NCBI RefSeq assembly: GCF_900091515.1
Contig: NZ_LT607410.1
Span: forward strand, 3,534,001 to 3,598,000
Source of the DNA: Micromonospora purpureochromogenes
Lineage (GTDB): Bacteria; Actinomycetota; Actinomycetes; Mycobacteriales; Micromonosporaceae
Reading direction: 5' to 3'
DNA length: 64,000 nucleotides
Every line of letters starts with the position of its first letter. The stretch's first letter is position 1. Shown here one piece after another: positions 36,830 to 46,014 of the stretch. A program made the position numbers and the translations under genes. The notes under the pieces are model-generated. The model did not search any database. It saw nothing but the letters and a program-made list of their open reading frames with translations, and was not told the origin of the DNA.

Positions 36830-39492
36830 GCCAGCACCTTCGCCAGGGCGCGGGCGTCCGTGACCAGGCCGGGCAGATCCGCCAGGTACGCCCCGTGCAC
36901 GCCCTCCCGGCAGGCCCGGTACGCGCCGACCGCCCAGCCGCCGTGGCGTCCCAGCCAGCCGAGCACGTCGCCACCGCGGTCCGCGTCGTCGAAGACGGCC
37001 AGCGCGACGATCGTGGTCAGCCGGCGGGAGGCGTCGACGATGGCCGCCTCGATGTCGTCATGCGGCACTCCACGGGTCACCCGAACCCGCCACACCCGCA
37101 GGTGGCAGGCCGCCTCGACCGCCGACCGGCACAGCTCCGCCACCACCGGCCCACGGACGTCCGCGGGCAGCTCGTCGTTGCGGGCCAGGGCCCACGCGTC
37201 GTCGAGGTAACGGGTGACCGGGTCCGAGGCGGGCCGCAGGGTCACCACGGACCGCTCGGCGCGCTGCACCTCCACGATCCGCGCCCGTCCCAGGTCGAGC
37301 CGGCGCACCGCGTCGGGCAGCCGGGTGTCGTGGGTGAAGACCACGACCTGCCGGTCCTCGGCTAGCTCGGCGAGTACCCGGGCCAGCCCGTCCACCTTCG
37401 ACGGGTCCATGCTCTGCACCGGGTCGTCGACGACGATGAACCGGAACGGGCTCTCCGGGGCGCAGCTGCGCGGCAGGAACGTGGCCAGCCCGAGGGCCTG
37501 CATCTCACCCTGACTCATCACGCCCAGCGCGGTGCCGTTGTCGGCGCCGTCCACGCTCACCGGGAAGACCACCCGCCGCCGGTTGTTCGTCCCGGCCAGG
37601 GTCATCGCGCCCAGCTCGATGTTGCTCTCCTGCCGCAGCTGCTTCCAGATCCGCTGCGAGTGCGCGGCGAACGGCGCGATCCGCTCGTCGCGGACCGCCG
37701 CGCCGGTCTCCTTCAACCAGGCGCGCGCGGCCTTCAACCGAACCAGGGTCGCCTCCCGCGCCGCCAGCCCGCCGACGGCGGCGACCCACCCGCGCAACTC
37801 GGCCGCCGCCGCCCGCCACCCGGTGTCGCGTTGCCGCAGGAACCCTTCGGCGTACGCGCGGGCCGCGTCCGCCGCCGCCACCACCGCCGGGTACCGCGCG
37901 GCCAGGTGGTCGGCCAGGTCGGCCGGTTCCCCGGGTACGCCCCGCAGCGCGGCCACAGCCTCCCGCAGCGCCCCGAGCAGCGCCTCCGCTCCGTCGCCGT
38001 CGCGCGGCCCCGCCGTGCCAGCGCTCTCGCGGAGTATCTCCGTGCCGGCCCGCTGGCGCGGCGCGTCCGCGCCGATGCCCCTGAGCGGCAACCCGGTCAG
38101 CGTGTCCGCTCGGGGGCCGTCGTGCACGGTCAGGACCTCCGTGCCGACCCCGTGCCGCGGCACCCCCGTGCCGACGCTTCCCGGCGGCCCGGTCGGCGGC
38201 GGCGAGCCGGGGCCGTCGGGCACGGTCAGGTCGTCGATCAGGTGGTGCGCTTGGCGCAGCAGCGCGGTGAGCCGGGTCGCCGCGGTCTGGGCGGCGACGC
38301 TGCGCTGCCGCAACTCGGTGAGGGTCACGGCGGCGGCGGCCCGCCACCCACCGTCGAGGGCGCCGGTGGCGCAGACGGGACAGGGCCCGTCGCCCCGGTC
38401 CTCGTGGTGTTCGAGGGCGAGACGCAGCAGTTCCGCGCTGCGCAGCGCCGCCCGGGACCGACCGCCGTCGTACCGGAGGGTCTCGGTCGCCGCCTCCCGC
38501 AGCTGTCCGGCCAGCCGCGTCACCTCGTCCGCCGGCGGCGGGTCGAGGGCGGCGAGCTCCCGGCACAGCAGCACGGCCTCGTCGGCGGTCGCCACGTCCG
38601 GCTCGTCGAGGATCGCCGTCAACGTCGGCAGGTCGACCGCGCCCCGGCCGCGCAGCAGCACGGCGGCCCGTCGGGCCCGGTCGTCGGCCACCCCGGCGAG
38701 CAGGTCGGCCAAGGCGGCGCGCTGTGCGCGTACCTCCTTGACAGCCGTGTCGTGCGGCCGGGCGGCGCGCATCAGACGCTGGTCGGCGTCGGTCAGCGCG
38801 TCCAGGCCGAGGATGGCGAAGAGCGCGTCGAAGAGCTGGCTCTGCGTGCCGGCGGCGAGCCGGCCCAGCTCGGCGGCGGTGAGGAACGGCCGGTACAGCT
38901 CCAGCGGTCGGGCCAGGCCCAGCTCGGTGAGGCCGTCGCGCCGCCCCCGCGCGCTGGTCACGGTCACCTCGGCGTCGGCCAGCTCGCCGCCGGCGGGCCA
39001 GGCCCGCGCCACGCGGGTCGGCGTGGCCACGCCGTCGACCCGCAGCTCCACGCCGATCCGGCACGGGTCCGGGGCGTGCAGGTTGCGCCACCCGGTACGC
39101 CACACGCTGGTCTTGTCGGCCCAGCGGGCGCTGTCGCCGGTGAGGGCCAGCTCGACGGCCTCGGCGAAGCTCGACTTGCCGGAGCCGTTGCGGCCGACGA
39201 CCAGGGTGAGGCCCGGCCCGGGCGCGATGTCGAGAGTGCGCTCCGGGCCGACGCCGCGGAACCCGGCGACGGTCACCGACTTCAGCCAGATCCGCTCCGA
39301 CGGCTCGTCGTGCGCGGGGGAGTGCGGGTCGAGCCGGGTGGGGCTGCCGGCGAGGGCGGCGGTCAGGTCGTCGTCGCCGGTGAGGGCGGCGAGGACCAGT
39401 TCGGCGGTGTCGGCCTGCACGTCGCTGTCGGCGGCGAGCCGGTCGAAGATCAGCTCGATCAGCGGCGCGGTGGGCTGTTCGGGGAAGGTCAT
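36826..39492 (-). CDS. SMC/RecF-like ATPase with a zinc-hook CPVC motif
   Basis: An 888-residue protein. A head of about 65 residues precedes the core. Walker A is GRNGSGKSS (100-108), a CPVC motif sits mid-chain (371-374) between helical arms, the signature-like MSQGE is near 659, Walker B is FIVVDDPVQSMD (685-696), and FTHD is near 719. The region 425-505 is Gly/Pro-rich with internal similarity. The C-terminal 130 residues are helical (RSAVEAACH; RACREGVHG). The layout resembles RloC-type anticodon nucleases and other Rad50-like defence ATPases, but the effector part is unproven. GGAG site before ATG at 39492. Coupled to a small helical protein. Confidence 0.75.
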   Translation of the reverse strand: MTFPEQPTAPLIELIFDRLAADSDVQADTAELVLAALTGDDDLTAALAGSPTRLDPHSPAHDEPSERIWLKSVTVAGFRGVGPERTLDIAPGPGLTLVVGRNGSGKSSFAEAVELALTGDSARWADKTSVWRTGWRNLHAPDPCRIGVELRVDGVATPTRVARAWPAGGELADAEVTVTSARGRRDGLTELGLARPLELYRPFLTAAELGRLAAGTQSQLFDALFAILGLDALTDADQRLMRAARPHDTAVKEVRAQRAALADLLAGVADDRARRAAVLLRGRGAVDLPTLTAILDEPDVATADEAVLLCRELAALDPPPADEVTRLAGQLREAATETLRYDGGRSRAALRSAELLRLALEHHEDRGDGPCPVCATGALDGGWRAAAAVTLTELRQRSVAAQTAATRLTALLRQAHHLIDDLTVPDGPGSPPPTGPPGSVGTGVPRHGVGTEVLTVHDGPRADTLTGLPLRGIGADAPRQRAGTEILRESAGTAGPRDGDGAEALLGALREAVAALRGVPGEPADLADHLAARYPAVVAAADAARAYAEGFLRQRDTGWRAAAAELRGWVAAVGGLAAREATLVRLKAARAWLKETGAAVRDERIAPFAAHSQRIWKQLRQESNIELGAMTLAGTNNRRRVVFPVSVDGADNGTALGVMSQGEMQALGLATFLPRSCAPESPFRFIVVDDPVQSMDPSKVDGLARVLAELAEDRQVVVFTHDTRLPDAVRRLDLGRARIVEVQRAERSVVTLRPASDPVTRYLDDAWALARNDELPADVRGPVVAELCRSAVEAACHLRVWRVRVTRGVPHDDIEAAIVDASRRLTTIVALAVFDDADRGGDVLGWLGRHGGWAVGAYRACREGVHGAYLADLPGLVTDARALAKVLA

Positions 39493-39704
39493 GGTGGTCT
39501 CCAGGCGCGTGGTGTCCGCGGATCGACGGGTCGTCGGCCCGCCCGGGGTGAGCGGTGGAAGTGGGGAGGCCGCTGTCGGCCCGGCTGGGGCGAGCAGTGG
39601 AGTCGGGAGGCGGTGGGGGCCGTCGGACGCTGTCGAGCTGATGTCGCAAACGAATCAGCGGCTCGACGTCGGCCGCCTCCGCTTCGGGCGCTGTGGATGA
39701 GCGG

Positions 39705-40523
39705 TCAGAGCGTGGCGTTCGCGTGCCAGTCGCGCAGGAACGCGTCGACCAAGGCGTGCGCCCGAGGACGCAGATCGAAGGACTCCTCCCGCCGGCGGCG
39801 CGCCATGTGCGACAGCCCGTCGGCGGCCTCGTTGAGGGCGTGGCCGCTGTGCCCCTTCACGTGCGCGAACGTCAGGTCGGGGCGGCGGGCCACCTGCTCG
39901 GCGAGCCGGACCAGGGTGGGCTGGTCCGACCAGCGGCGCTCCCGCAGGCTGTAGCCGGCCGGCATCGCGCCGGTCTCGCCGGCCTGCCAGCGGTGCAGAT
40001 AGCGCAGGGCGGCGAGGCAGTCCAGCAGCACCGTCATGCCCACCGGCGCCTCGTCGTACCCGGTCAGCAGGTAGTCCACCGCGCGCAGCTCGTTGATCAG
40101 CACCCGGGAGGCGCCGGTCGGGTCGAGGCGGCCGGTGCCCCGGCCGAGCAGGCCGTAGTGGCCGTCGCTGACGACGTACCCGATGCCGCCGACGCGGCCC
40201 TTCCAGCTGGCGTCGGTCGCGGCGACCAGCGGCGCGGACGCCGACGCCCAGCGGACCACCCGGCCGCGGCCACGCTGCTGGTCGTCGCCGGACCGGCGGT
40301 GGATGCCGTGATCGGCGGCCAGCCGCTCGGCGGTGTCGAGCAGCTCGCCGGCGGAGGTCAGCTCGTCGTAGTGCGCGGCGGTGAGCGCCAGGCGGACGGC
40401 GTCGCCGATGCGCTGGCAGTCGTCGCAGCGGGTGGGGCGGGTGAAGGCGCGCAGGGTGAGGGCGCGGTCGTGCAGGGGAGGGGGGAGCAGGGCCAGGGTG
40501 CGGAGGAACTCATCGGGACGCAC
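39705..40523 (-). CDS. RNase HI-fold protein with an N-terminal extension
   Basis: A 272-residue protein. Residues about 95-260 form an RNase H domain with all four acidic residues: Asp in AATDASW, Glu in LINELRAV, Asp in VLLDCLAAL and Asp in NEAADGLSHMA; the catalytic-loop His is in VKGHSGHALNE. The first 90 residues contain CDDC and do not match a known domain. GTG start at 40523 behind AGGAGG. It is 212 bp upstream of the SMC-like ATPase on the same strand, so a functional link is possible. It could degrade RNA in RNA/DNA hybrids. Confidence 0.8.
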   Translation of the reverse strand: MRPDEFLRTLALLPPPLHDRALTLRAFTRPTRCDDCQRIGDAVRLALTAAHYDELTSAGELLDTAERLAADHGIHRRSGDDQQRGRGRVVRWASASAPLVAATDASWKGRVGGIGYVVSDGHYGLLGRGTGRLDPTGASRVLINELRAVDYLLTGYDEAPVGMTVLLDCLAALRYLHRWQAGETGAMPAGYSLRERRWSDQPTLVRLAEQVARRPDLTFAHVKGHSGHALNEAADGLSHMARRRREESFDLRPRAHALVDAFLRDWHANATL

Positions 40524-40550
40524 GACGCCTCCTGACGTCTCGGAGGAGTC

Positions 40551-41288
40551 CTAGAGGACCTTGATGGAGTTGACCATGAGCATCGGAACCGTGGTCTCGC
40601 CGCCGATCTGGGTGTCGTAGCTGAAGGAGCCGAGCACCGTGACGTTGGCGCGGAAGATGTCGTCCTCTACGAGGTTGTCGAGGTCCGACTCGGACCCGTT
40701 GAGGATGGTGTTGGTCTCGTACTCGTACTCGTCGGCCATTCGGCGGTGCGCGACGTCTGCCCGGAAGCTGTCGGTGCCAGTGGCCGCGTCAAACTGGGTG
40801 ACCCGGCCGTAGACGACGTAGGTCTTGCCCATGTACGCGTCCGGGTTCTTCGCGATCAGCTTCCACTGCCGCTCGGTCAGGGCTTTGTACGACGGCGGCT
40901 TCGGCTTCGGCGGCGTGGTGGTCTTGGTCGGCGTGGGAGCCGTGGTGGTCGGGGCCGCCACAGTGGGAGCGACGGTGGTGGGAGCGGCGCTGGCGGTGGT
41001 GGGAACGGCCGTACTGGGGCTCGGGGAAGCGCTGGCCGTCGGCTGCTTCTCGTCGTCGAGCACGGCGCCGACGACGGCGCCGCCGCAGCAGAGGGCGATG
41101 ACCAGGGCGATACCGCCCACCGCCCACGCCCGAACGTGGGACCGCCGGCCAGGCGTGGCCGGGACAGGCGCGCCGAGCAGCATGGCCCCCGCAGGGGTGG
41201 TGGACGTCGGGTCGGCAGCGGGCGGGAACGGGGGCTGCGACGGGTCGGCGGGCTCGCCCGGCGGCATCGGGGTAGTCGGGTCGGTCAC
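40551..41288 (-). CDS. Membrane-anchored extracytoplasmic protein, function unknown
   Basis: A 245-residue protein: Pro-rich cytoplasmic N-terminus, one hydrophobic helix (about 54-76), a Thr/Pro/Ala-rich linker (about 80-130), then a compact domain (YKALTERQWKLIAKNPDAYMGKTYVVYGRV... to the end) probably outside the membrane. GTG start has GAGGAG eight bases upstream. Similar layouts are common among actinomycete envelope proteins. No catalytic motif seen. Confidence 0.75.
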   Translation of the reverse strand: MTDPTTPMPPGEPADPSQPPFPPAADPTSTTPAGAMLLGAPVPATPGRRSHVRAWAVGGIALVIALCCGGAVVGAVLDDEKQPTASASPSPSTAVPTTASAAPTTVAPTVAAPTTTAPTPTKTTTPPKPKPPSYKALTERQWKLIAKNPDAYMGKTYVVYGRVTQFDAATGTDSFRADVAHRRMADEYEYETNTILNGSESDLDNLVEDDIFRANVTVLGSFSYDTQIGGETTVPMLMVNSIKVL

Positions 41289-41335
41289 GGCAGGACTCCT
41301 CTGTGAACAGGTGGTGGTGTGAACAGCCGGGCATG

Positions 41336-41365
41336 CCGGGGCGGGCGGATCGGTGCCCGCCCCGG
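41336..41365 (-). terminator. Terminator after the lipoprotein gene
   Basis: CCGGGGCGGGC (41336-41346), 8-base loop, perfect complement (41355-41365), 14 bases past the lipoprotein stop. Confidence 0.75.
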
Positions 41366-41379
41366 TGCGGAAGGAGAGG

Positions 41380-41913
41380 TCAGCTGAGGGCGACCTCGAT
41401 GCCGCCGGAGAACATCGAGTCGTGGAGCTCGAGCTTGGTGAGCTTCACGTTCTTCGGGATGTCGAAGACGAACACGCCGGTCACCTGGTTGCCGGGGTTG
41501 ATCTCCTCGAAGAAGGTGCTCTGCTCCTTGTTGGCGTAGAGGCCGGCCTCCGTGTCGGACGAGTACTCGGTGCCGTCGGCCGCGTAGGCCTTCTGGCTAC
41601 TGCCGTCGAGGGTCTGCGGCTCCTTGCCGATGTTCTTGACGTTGATCGTGACCAGGCAGAACTGGCCCTGGGCCTTGTCGCCGATCATCGAGGTGCCGAC
41701 CTTCGCGACGCCGCACTTCGACGACTTCACCGTGAACTCAAACTTCCCGTCCCGGGCCGCCTGGCCGATCTTCGCGGTCTTCGCCGGCTTGTCTTCGCCC
41801 TTGGCGCTCCCGGCGTCGTCCTTGCTGCTGGTGGCGTCGTCGGTGGCACCGGAGCCGCAGCCCAGCGCGATGAGGCCGGTGGCGAGCAGGGCGAGAGTGG
41901 TGGTCTTGCGCAT
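41380..41913 (-). CDS. Secreted lipoprotein with a DUF4352 (telokin-like) domain
   Basis: A 177-residue protein. Signal peptide MRKTTTLALLATGLIALGC ends in a lipobox Cys. A charged linker (SKDDAGSAKGEDKPAKTAK) leads to a beta-sandwich domain with the DUF4352 pattern (KFEFTVKSSKCG, CLVTINVKNIGKEPQTLDGSSQKAYAADGTEY, GNQVTGVFVFDIPKN). Possible disulfide between the two domain Cys. ATG at 41913 with AGGAGG. Function unknown. A possible promoter (TTGACA, 17 bases, TCTCAT on the minus strand) lies upstream at about 41974-41946. Confidence 0.82.
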   Translation of the reverse strand: MRKTTTLALLATGLIALGCGSGATDDATSSKDDAGSAKGEDKPAKTAKIGQAARDGKFEFTVKSSKCGVAKVGTSMIGDKAQGQFCLVTINVKNIGKEPQTLDGSSQKAYAADGTEYSSDTEAGLYANKEQSTFFEEINPGNQVTGVFVFDIPKNVKLTKLELHDSMFSGGIEVALS

Positions 41914-41974
41914 CGTTGTCCTCCTGATGTGACGTTGCGGCGTCAATGAGAGCATCATCTGTGAACAGTGTCAA

Positions 41975-41989
41975 CAAGCATGATGCTTG
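41975..41989. promoter_or_regulatory. Palindrome in the divergent lipoprotein/methylase promoter
   Basis: CAAGCAT-G-ATGCTTG is a perfect inverted repeat with 7-base arms, 23 bases before the HTH-methylase start and 62 before the lipoprotein start. The methylase-like protein carries an N-terminal helix-turn-helix and could bind it. The surrounding TGTCAA...TTGACA adds wider symmetry. Confidence 0.5.
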
Positions 41990-42011
41990 ACAGGTGTGAC
42001 ACACTTCGGAG

Positions 42012-43934
42012 GTGCAGGAGACCCCGACCATCACGGCAGCGGAGATCGCCCGGCTCGCCGGGGTCGGTCGGGCCGCGGTCAGCAACTGGCGCAAACGGCA
42101 CGCCGACTTCCCCGCCCCGGTGGGCGGCACCGCCGCGAGCCCCGAGTTCGACCTGATCCAGGTCGAAAAGTGGCTCCGTGGCCAGGGCAAGCTCCCCGAG
42201 CTCGCCACCGCCGACCGGCTCTGGCGGCACCTCGCGGCAGCCAGCGAATCCCCGGCGGCCGGCCTCGCCGCAGTCGGTGCCCTGTTGCTGGCCCGCCAGC
42301 GCGGTGGTCGTCCCCGCCGGACCGACCCGCACCTGGCGCCCCTGTTGCCCGACGTCGACGCACTGGCTGACGAGTTGGGCCCGCAGGGCGCGTTCGACGA
42401 GTTGTGGCAACGGTTCTCCGCGCCAGGCCCGGGCCGCCTGTTCGCTACCCCCGACGACCTGGCCGACCTCATGGTCGGGCTCGCTGACGTCGGCGGCGGC
42501 TCCGTCCTCGACCCCGCCGCCGGGTCCGGCGCCATCCTGCGGGCCGCCGTCCGCGCCGGCTGCACCTCCGCGTACGGGCAGGAGCTCGACGAGGACCTCG
42601 CCACGCTCGCCCGACTATGGCTGGCCCTGCGGGAGGTGCCGGGAGATGTGGTCGCCGGGGACTCATTGCGGGCGGACGCCTTCGCCGGGCGCGCCTTCGA
42701 CGCGGTCGTCTGCCATCCACCGTTCGGCGCCACCAACTGGGGCGACGAGGAACTCGGCCACGATCCACGCTGGATCGTCGGCACCACGCCACGTACTGAA
42801 CCGGAGCTGGCCTGGGCGCAGCACGCCCTCGCCCGCCTGCGGGTCGGCGGACACGCCGTACTGCTGATGCCGCCCACGGTGGCCAGCCGACGGGCAGGCA
42901 AGCGGATCCGCAGTGAGCTGCTGCGTTGGGGCCACCTCCGCGCGGTGATCGCGCTTCCGCCGGGGGTGGCCGCGCCGCACGGCGTACCGCTGCACCTGTG
43001 GGTGCTGCGGCGGGCCGCGGCCGACGCGCCGCCACCGGCGCGGGCGCTGCTGGTCGACGCCGCCGGCGGCGAGCTGGCCGAGACCTCACCGCGGGTGCTG
43101 GCCGCGTGGCGGGCCTTCGCCGCCGCCCCCGACGCCGAGGTCGAGGAGGCCGGGTTTGCGCGAGCCGTCCCGGTCATCGAACTGCTCGACGAGGAGGTCG
43201 ACCTCACCCCGGCGCGGCGGCAACCCGTCGTGGGCGAGGCGTCGGGAGAGCATCTGGTACGCACAAGGGAGCGGCTGGCCGCCGTCGTCGGCGAGCTGTC
43301 GGCCTTGATGCCGCAGGTCACGCTCGCGCCGGACGAGGCGGACGGGCAGTTCCTCACGGTGGGCGAGCTGGCACGGGCCGGTGCGCTCCAGTTGATCGGG
43401 CCGGTCCGGGCCGGCTCGTCCGAGCCGTCACCCGAAGGACCACCGGTGCTCACCGTTCAGGACGTGCTGGCGGGCAGCGAGCCGTCGGGCCGGATCGACG
43501 ACCGGTACGGCCAGGAGATCCCGCTGGCGGTCGGGGATGTGGTGGTGCCGATGATCGCCCGGCAGCTCACCGCCCGGGTGGTCGCCGCCGAGGGGTCGCT
43601 GTTGGGGCGCAACCTCTACCTGCTGCGACCCAATCCGGCGGCGCTGGACCCGTGGTTCCTCGCGGGGCAGTTGCGGACGTCGGCCAACGAGAAACAGGCG
43701 TCGAGCCTGTCGGGGACGCTGCGGTTCGACATTCGGCGGGCGCAGGTCCGGCGGCTGTCGCTGGACGAGCAGCGGGTGCACGGTGAGGCGTTCCGCCGCC
43801 TCGACGCCTTCGAGTCGGCAATCCGACAGGCAGCGTCGCTGGGCGCAGAGCTGGCCCAGCTCACGGCCGATGGCCTCGCCCGCGGCGCGCTTCGTCCCGA
43901 CCAGCGATCCAGCCGAAAGCGGCCAAGAGCGTAA
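42012..43934 (+). CDS. HTH-containing N-6 DNA methylase-like protein
   Basis: A 640-residue protein. Residues 8-60 are a helix-turn-helix (ITAAEIARLAGVGRAAVSNWRKRH). A HsdM-like methylase domain follows, with SAM motif LDPAAGSGAIL near residue 165. The catalytic motif IV reads VCHPPFG, where active N6-adenine methylases have N/D-PP-F/Y; the His substitution argues against normal activity. The C-terminal 200 residues resemble a target-recognition half of HsdS (FLTVGELARAGALQLIG; SLSGTLRFDIRRAQVRRLSLDEQ). GTG start. Lies 118 bp before hsdM, same strand. It may be a DNA-binding regulator or a specificity-like accessory protein. Confidence 0.78.
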   Translation: MQETPTITAAEIARLAGVGRAAVSNWRKRHADFPAPVGGTAASPEFDLIQVEKWLRGQGKLPELATADRLWRHLAAASESPAAGLAAVGALLLARQRGGRPRRTDPHLAPLLPDVDALADELGPQGAFDELWQRFSAPGPGRLFATPDDLADLMVGLADVGGGSVLDPAAGSGAILRAAVRAGCTSAYGQELDEDLATLARLWLALREVPGDVVAGDSLRADAFAGRAFDAVVCHPPFGATNWGDEELGHDPRWIVGTTPRTEPELAWAQHALARLRVGGHAVLLMPPTVASRRAGKRIRSELLRWGHLRAVIALPPGVAAPHGVPLHLWVLRRAAADAPPPARALLVDAAGGELAETSPRVLAAWRAFAAAPDAEVEEAGFARAVPVIELLDEEVDLTPARRQPVVGEASGEHLVRTRERLAAVVGELSALMPQVTLAPDEADGQFLTVGELARAGALQLIGPVRAGSSEPSPEGPPVLTVQDVLAGSEPSGRIDDRYGQEIPLAVGDVVVPMIARQLTARVVAAEGSLLGRNLYLLRPNPAALDPWFLAGQLRTSANEKQASSLSGTLRFDIRRAQVRRLSLDEQRVHGEAFRRLDAFESAIRQAASLGAELAQLTADGLARGALRPDQRSSRKRPRA

Positions 43935-44052
43935 CGAACGGGCCGCCGTGCGCCGCTGACGGATCAGGCCCCTCATCTGCGCCGGGTGGGGGACTACAAC
44001 GATGCAGACGAGCGGCCATAATCCTTGTCTGTTTGCTATCGAAAGGAACCTG

Positions 44053-46014
44053 GTGAGCAACAAGCACCAAGAGCTCGCGAACTTCATCTGGTCGGTGGCC
44101 GACCTCCTGCGCGGCGACTACAAGCAGTCCGAGTACGGCCGCGTGATCCTGCCGCTGACCGTGCTGCGCCGGCTCGACTGCGTGCTGGAGCCGACGAAGG
44201 ACGCGGTGCTCGCCCGGCACAGGCAGCTCAAGGACCTGGGCGTCCAGAACATGGACCCGGTGCTGCGCAAGACCGCCGGGCTGTCGTTCTATAACACCAG
44301 CGAGATGTCCTTTCGCAAGCTGCTCGGCGACCAGGACCACGTAGCGCTGAACCTGCGTGCCTACATCGGCGGCTTCTCGCCCGGCGCCGTCGACGTGCTG
44401 GAGAAGTACGGCTTCGACACCCAGATCAGCCGCCTCGCCGAGGCGGGGCTGCTCTACCAGGTGGTCGCCAAGTTTGCCGACATCGACCTGCACCCAGACG
44501 TGGTCTCCAACCACCAGATGGGCTACGTCTTTGAGGAGCTGATTCGTCGCTTCTCCGAAATCAGCAACGAGACCGCCGGTGAGCACTTCACCCCGCGCGA
44601 GGTCATCAAGCTGATGGTCAACCTCCTGCTCGCCCCCGACGAGGACGATCTGGTCACCCCGGGCATCGTTCGCAAGGTCTACGACCCGGCGTGCGGCACC
44701 GGCGGCATGCTCAGCGAGGCCCAGGACCACATCCAGGAGCACAACCCGCACGCCACCGTCGAGGTGTACGGGCAGGAACTCAACGGCGAGACGTACGCGA
44801 TCTGCCGGTCGGACATGATGCTCAAGGGCGGCGATCCGACGAAGATCGCCTACGGCAACTCGTTCAGCCAGGACGGCCACGAGGACGAGCGCTTCGACTA
44901 CATGCTCGCCAACCCGCCGTTCGGCGTGGAGTGGAAGAAGGTCGAGAACTACATCAAGGCCGAGCACGCCCGTGGCCACGCCGGCCGCTTCGGCGCCGGG
45001 CTGCCCCGGATCAACGACGGCTCGCTGCTCTTCCTCCAGCACATGATCTCCAAGATGAAGCGGCCCGAGGACGGCGGTAGCCGCCTGGCGATCGTCTTCA
45101 ACGGCTCGCCGCTGTTCACCGGCGCCGCCGGGTCGGGGGAGTCGGAGATCCGCCGCTGGATCTTGGAGAACGACCTTTTGGAGGGCATCGTCGCGCTGCC
45201 CGACCAGCTCTTCTACAACACCGGCATCTCCACGTACTTCTGGATCCTCACCAACCGCAAGGACCCGGCCCGCCGGCGCAAGGTCGTGCTGCTCGACGGC
45301 CGTGACTACTGGACCAAGATGCGCAAGAGCCTCGGCGACAAGCGCAAGATGCTCACCGACGAGCACATCACCGAGCTGACCCGTGCATACGTCGACGCGG
45401 CGTCCATCATGGACGATCCGGATCACCCGCAGCAGGCCAAGGTGAAGGTCTTCAAGACCACCGACTTCGGCTACCAGCGGATCACCGTTGAGCGACCGCT
45501 GAGGCTGCGCTTCGAGGTCACCGAGGAGACGGTTGCGCTGCTCGCGGAGGCGCGGGCGGTGCTCAAGTACCCCGAACGGGAGACGCTACTGGCAGTGGCG
45601 AAGTCGTTGATCGGGCTGAAGTCTGCGACTCGGGCTGAGTTCGCAATGAAGCTGAACGGGCTCGGCAAGCTGCCGGCGGCGGTGGAGAAGGCGGTGTGGG
45701 AGGCGTTCTCGGTCAGCGACCCGGAGGGGGAGGCGCAGACTCACCGGAACGGCAAGCCGCTGCCGGACGCTGACCTACGAGACAACGAGAATGTACCGCT
45801 GGGCGAGGACATCCACGATTACCTCAAGCGTGAGGTGCTGCCGCACGTCCCGGATGCCTGGATTGATGAGACCAAGACCAAGGTCGGGTATGAAATCCCC
45901 TTCACGCGCCACTTCTACGTCTATCAACCGCCGCGGCCACTTGCCGCGATCGACGCGGACATCAAGGCGTTAGAGGAAGAGATCCAGACTCTTCTCGGTG
46001 TGGTGACCAAATGA
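44053..46014 (+). CDS. hsdM: Type I restriction-modification methylase subunit
   Basis: A 653-residue HsdM: N-terminal HQELANFIWSVADLLRGDYKQSEYGRVILPLTVLRRLD, SAM-binding motif DPACGTGGML, catalytic NPPF in YMLANPPFGVEWKK. A long C-terminal region binds HsdS. GTG at 44053 with AAAGGAA is chosen over an upstream ATG. It methylates adenine at the sequence dictated by HsdS and forms the M2S and R2M2S complexes. The stop overlaps hsdS by four bases. Confidence 0.95.
   Translation: MSNKHQELANFIWSVADLLRGDYKQSEYGRVILPLTVLRRLDCVLEPTKDAVLARHRQLKDLGVQNMDPVLRKTAGLSFYNTSEMSFRKLLGDQDHVALNLRAYIGGFSPGAVDVLEKYGFDTQISRLAEAGLLYQVVAKFADIDLHPDVVSNHQMGYVFEELIRRFSEISNETAGEHFTPREVIKLMVNLLLAPDEDDLVTPGIVRKVYDPACGTGGMLSEAQDHIQEHNPHATVEVYGQELNGETYAICRSDMMLKGGDPTKIAYGNSFSQDGHEDERFDYMLANPPFGVEWKKVENYIKAEHARGHAGRFGAGLPRINDGSLLFLQHMISKMKRPEDGGSRLAIVFNGSPLFTGAAGSGESEIRRWILENDLLEGIVALPDQLFYNTGISTYFWILTNRKDPARRRKVVLLDGRDYWTKMRKSLGDKRKMLTDEHITELTRAYVDAASIMDDPDHPQQAKVKVFKTTDFGYQRITVERPLRLRFEVTEETVALLAEARAVLKYPERETLLAVAKSLIGLKSATRAEFAMKLNGLGKLPAAVEKAVWEAFSVSDPEGEAQTHRNGKPLPDADLRDNENVPLGEDIHDYLKREVLPHVPDAWIDETKTKVGYEIPFTRHFYVYQPPRPLAAIDADIKALEEEIQTLLGVVTK

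Noticed and set aside
38030..38200. Repetitive Gly/Thr/Pro segment inside the SMC-like ATPase as a tandem DNA repeat
   Set aside because: Similarity between units is loose at protein level only and lies in a probable disordered linker; no exact DNA repeat unit.
39493..39704. A gene between the RNase H-fold and ATPase genes
   Set aside because: Frames here are shadows continuing from neighbours; no start with a ribosome-binding site. Probably only promoter and leader of the ATPase gene.
40900..41060. Low-complexity GTGGTGGG-like tract
   Set aside because: It encodes the Thr/Pro/Ala linker of a membrane-anchored protein; no regular repeat period and no sign of phase variation.
41969..41992. 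TTGACA at 41987 as a -35 box for the methylase gene
   Set aside because: No acceptable -10 hexamer lies 16-19 bases downstream on the plus strand; the hexamer is more simply part of the palindrome or of the minus-strand promoter.
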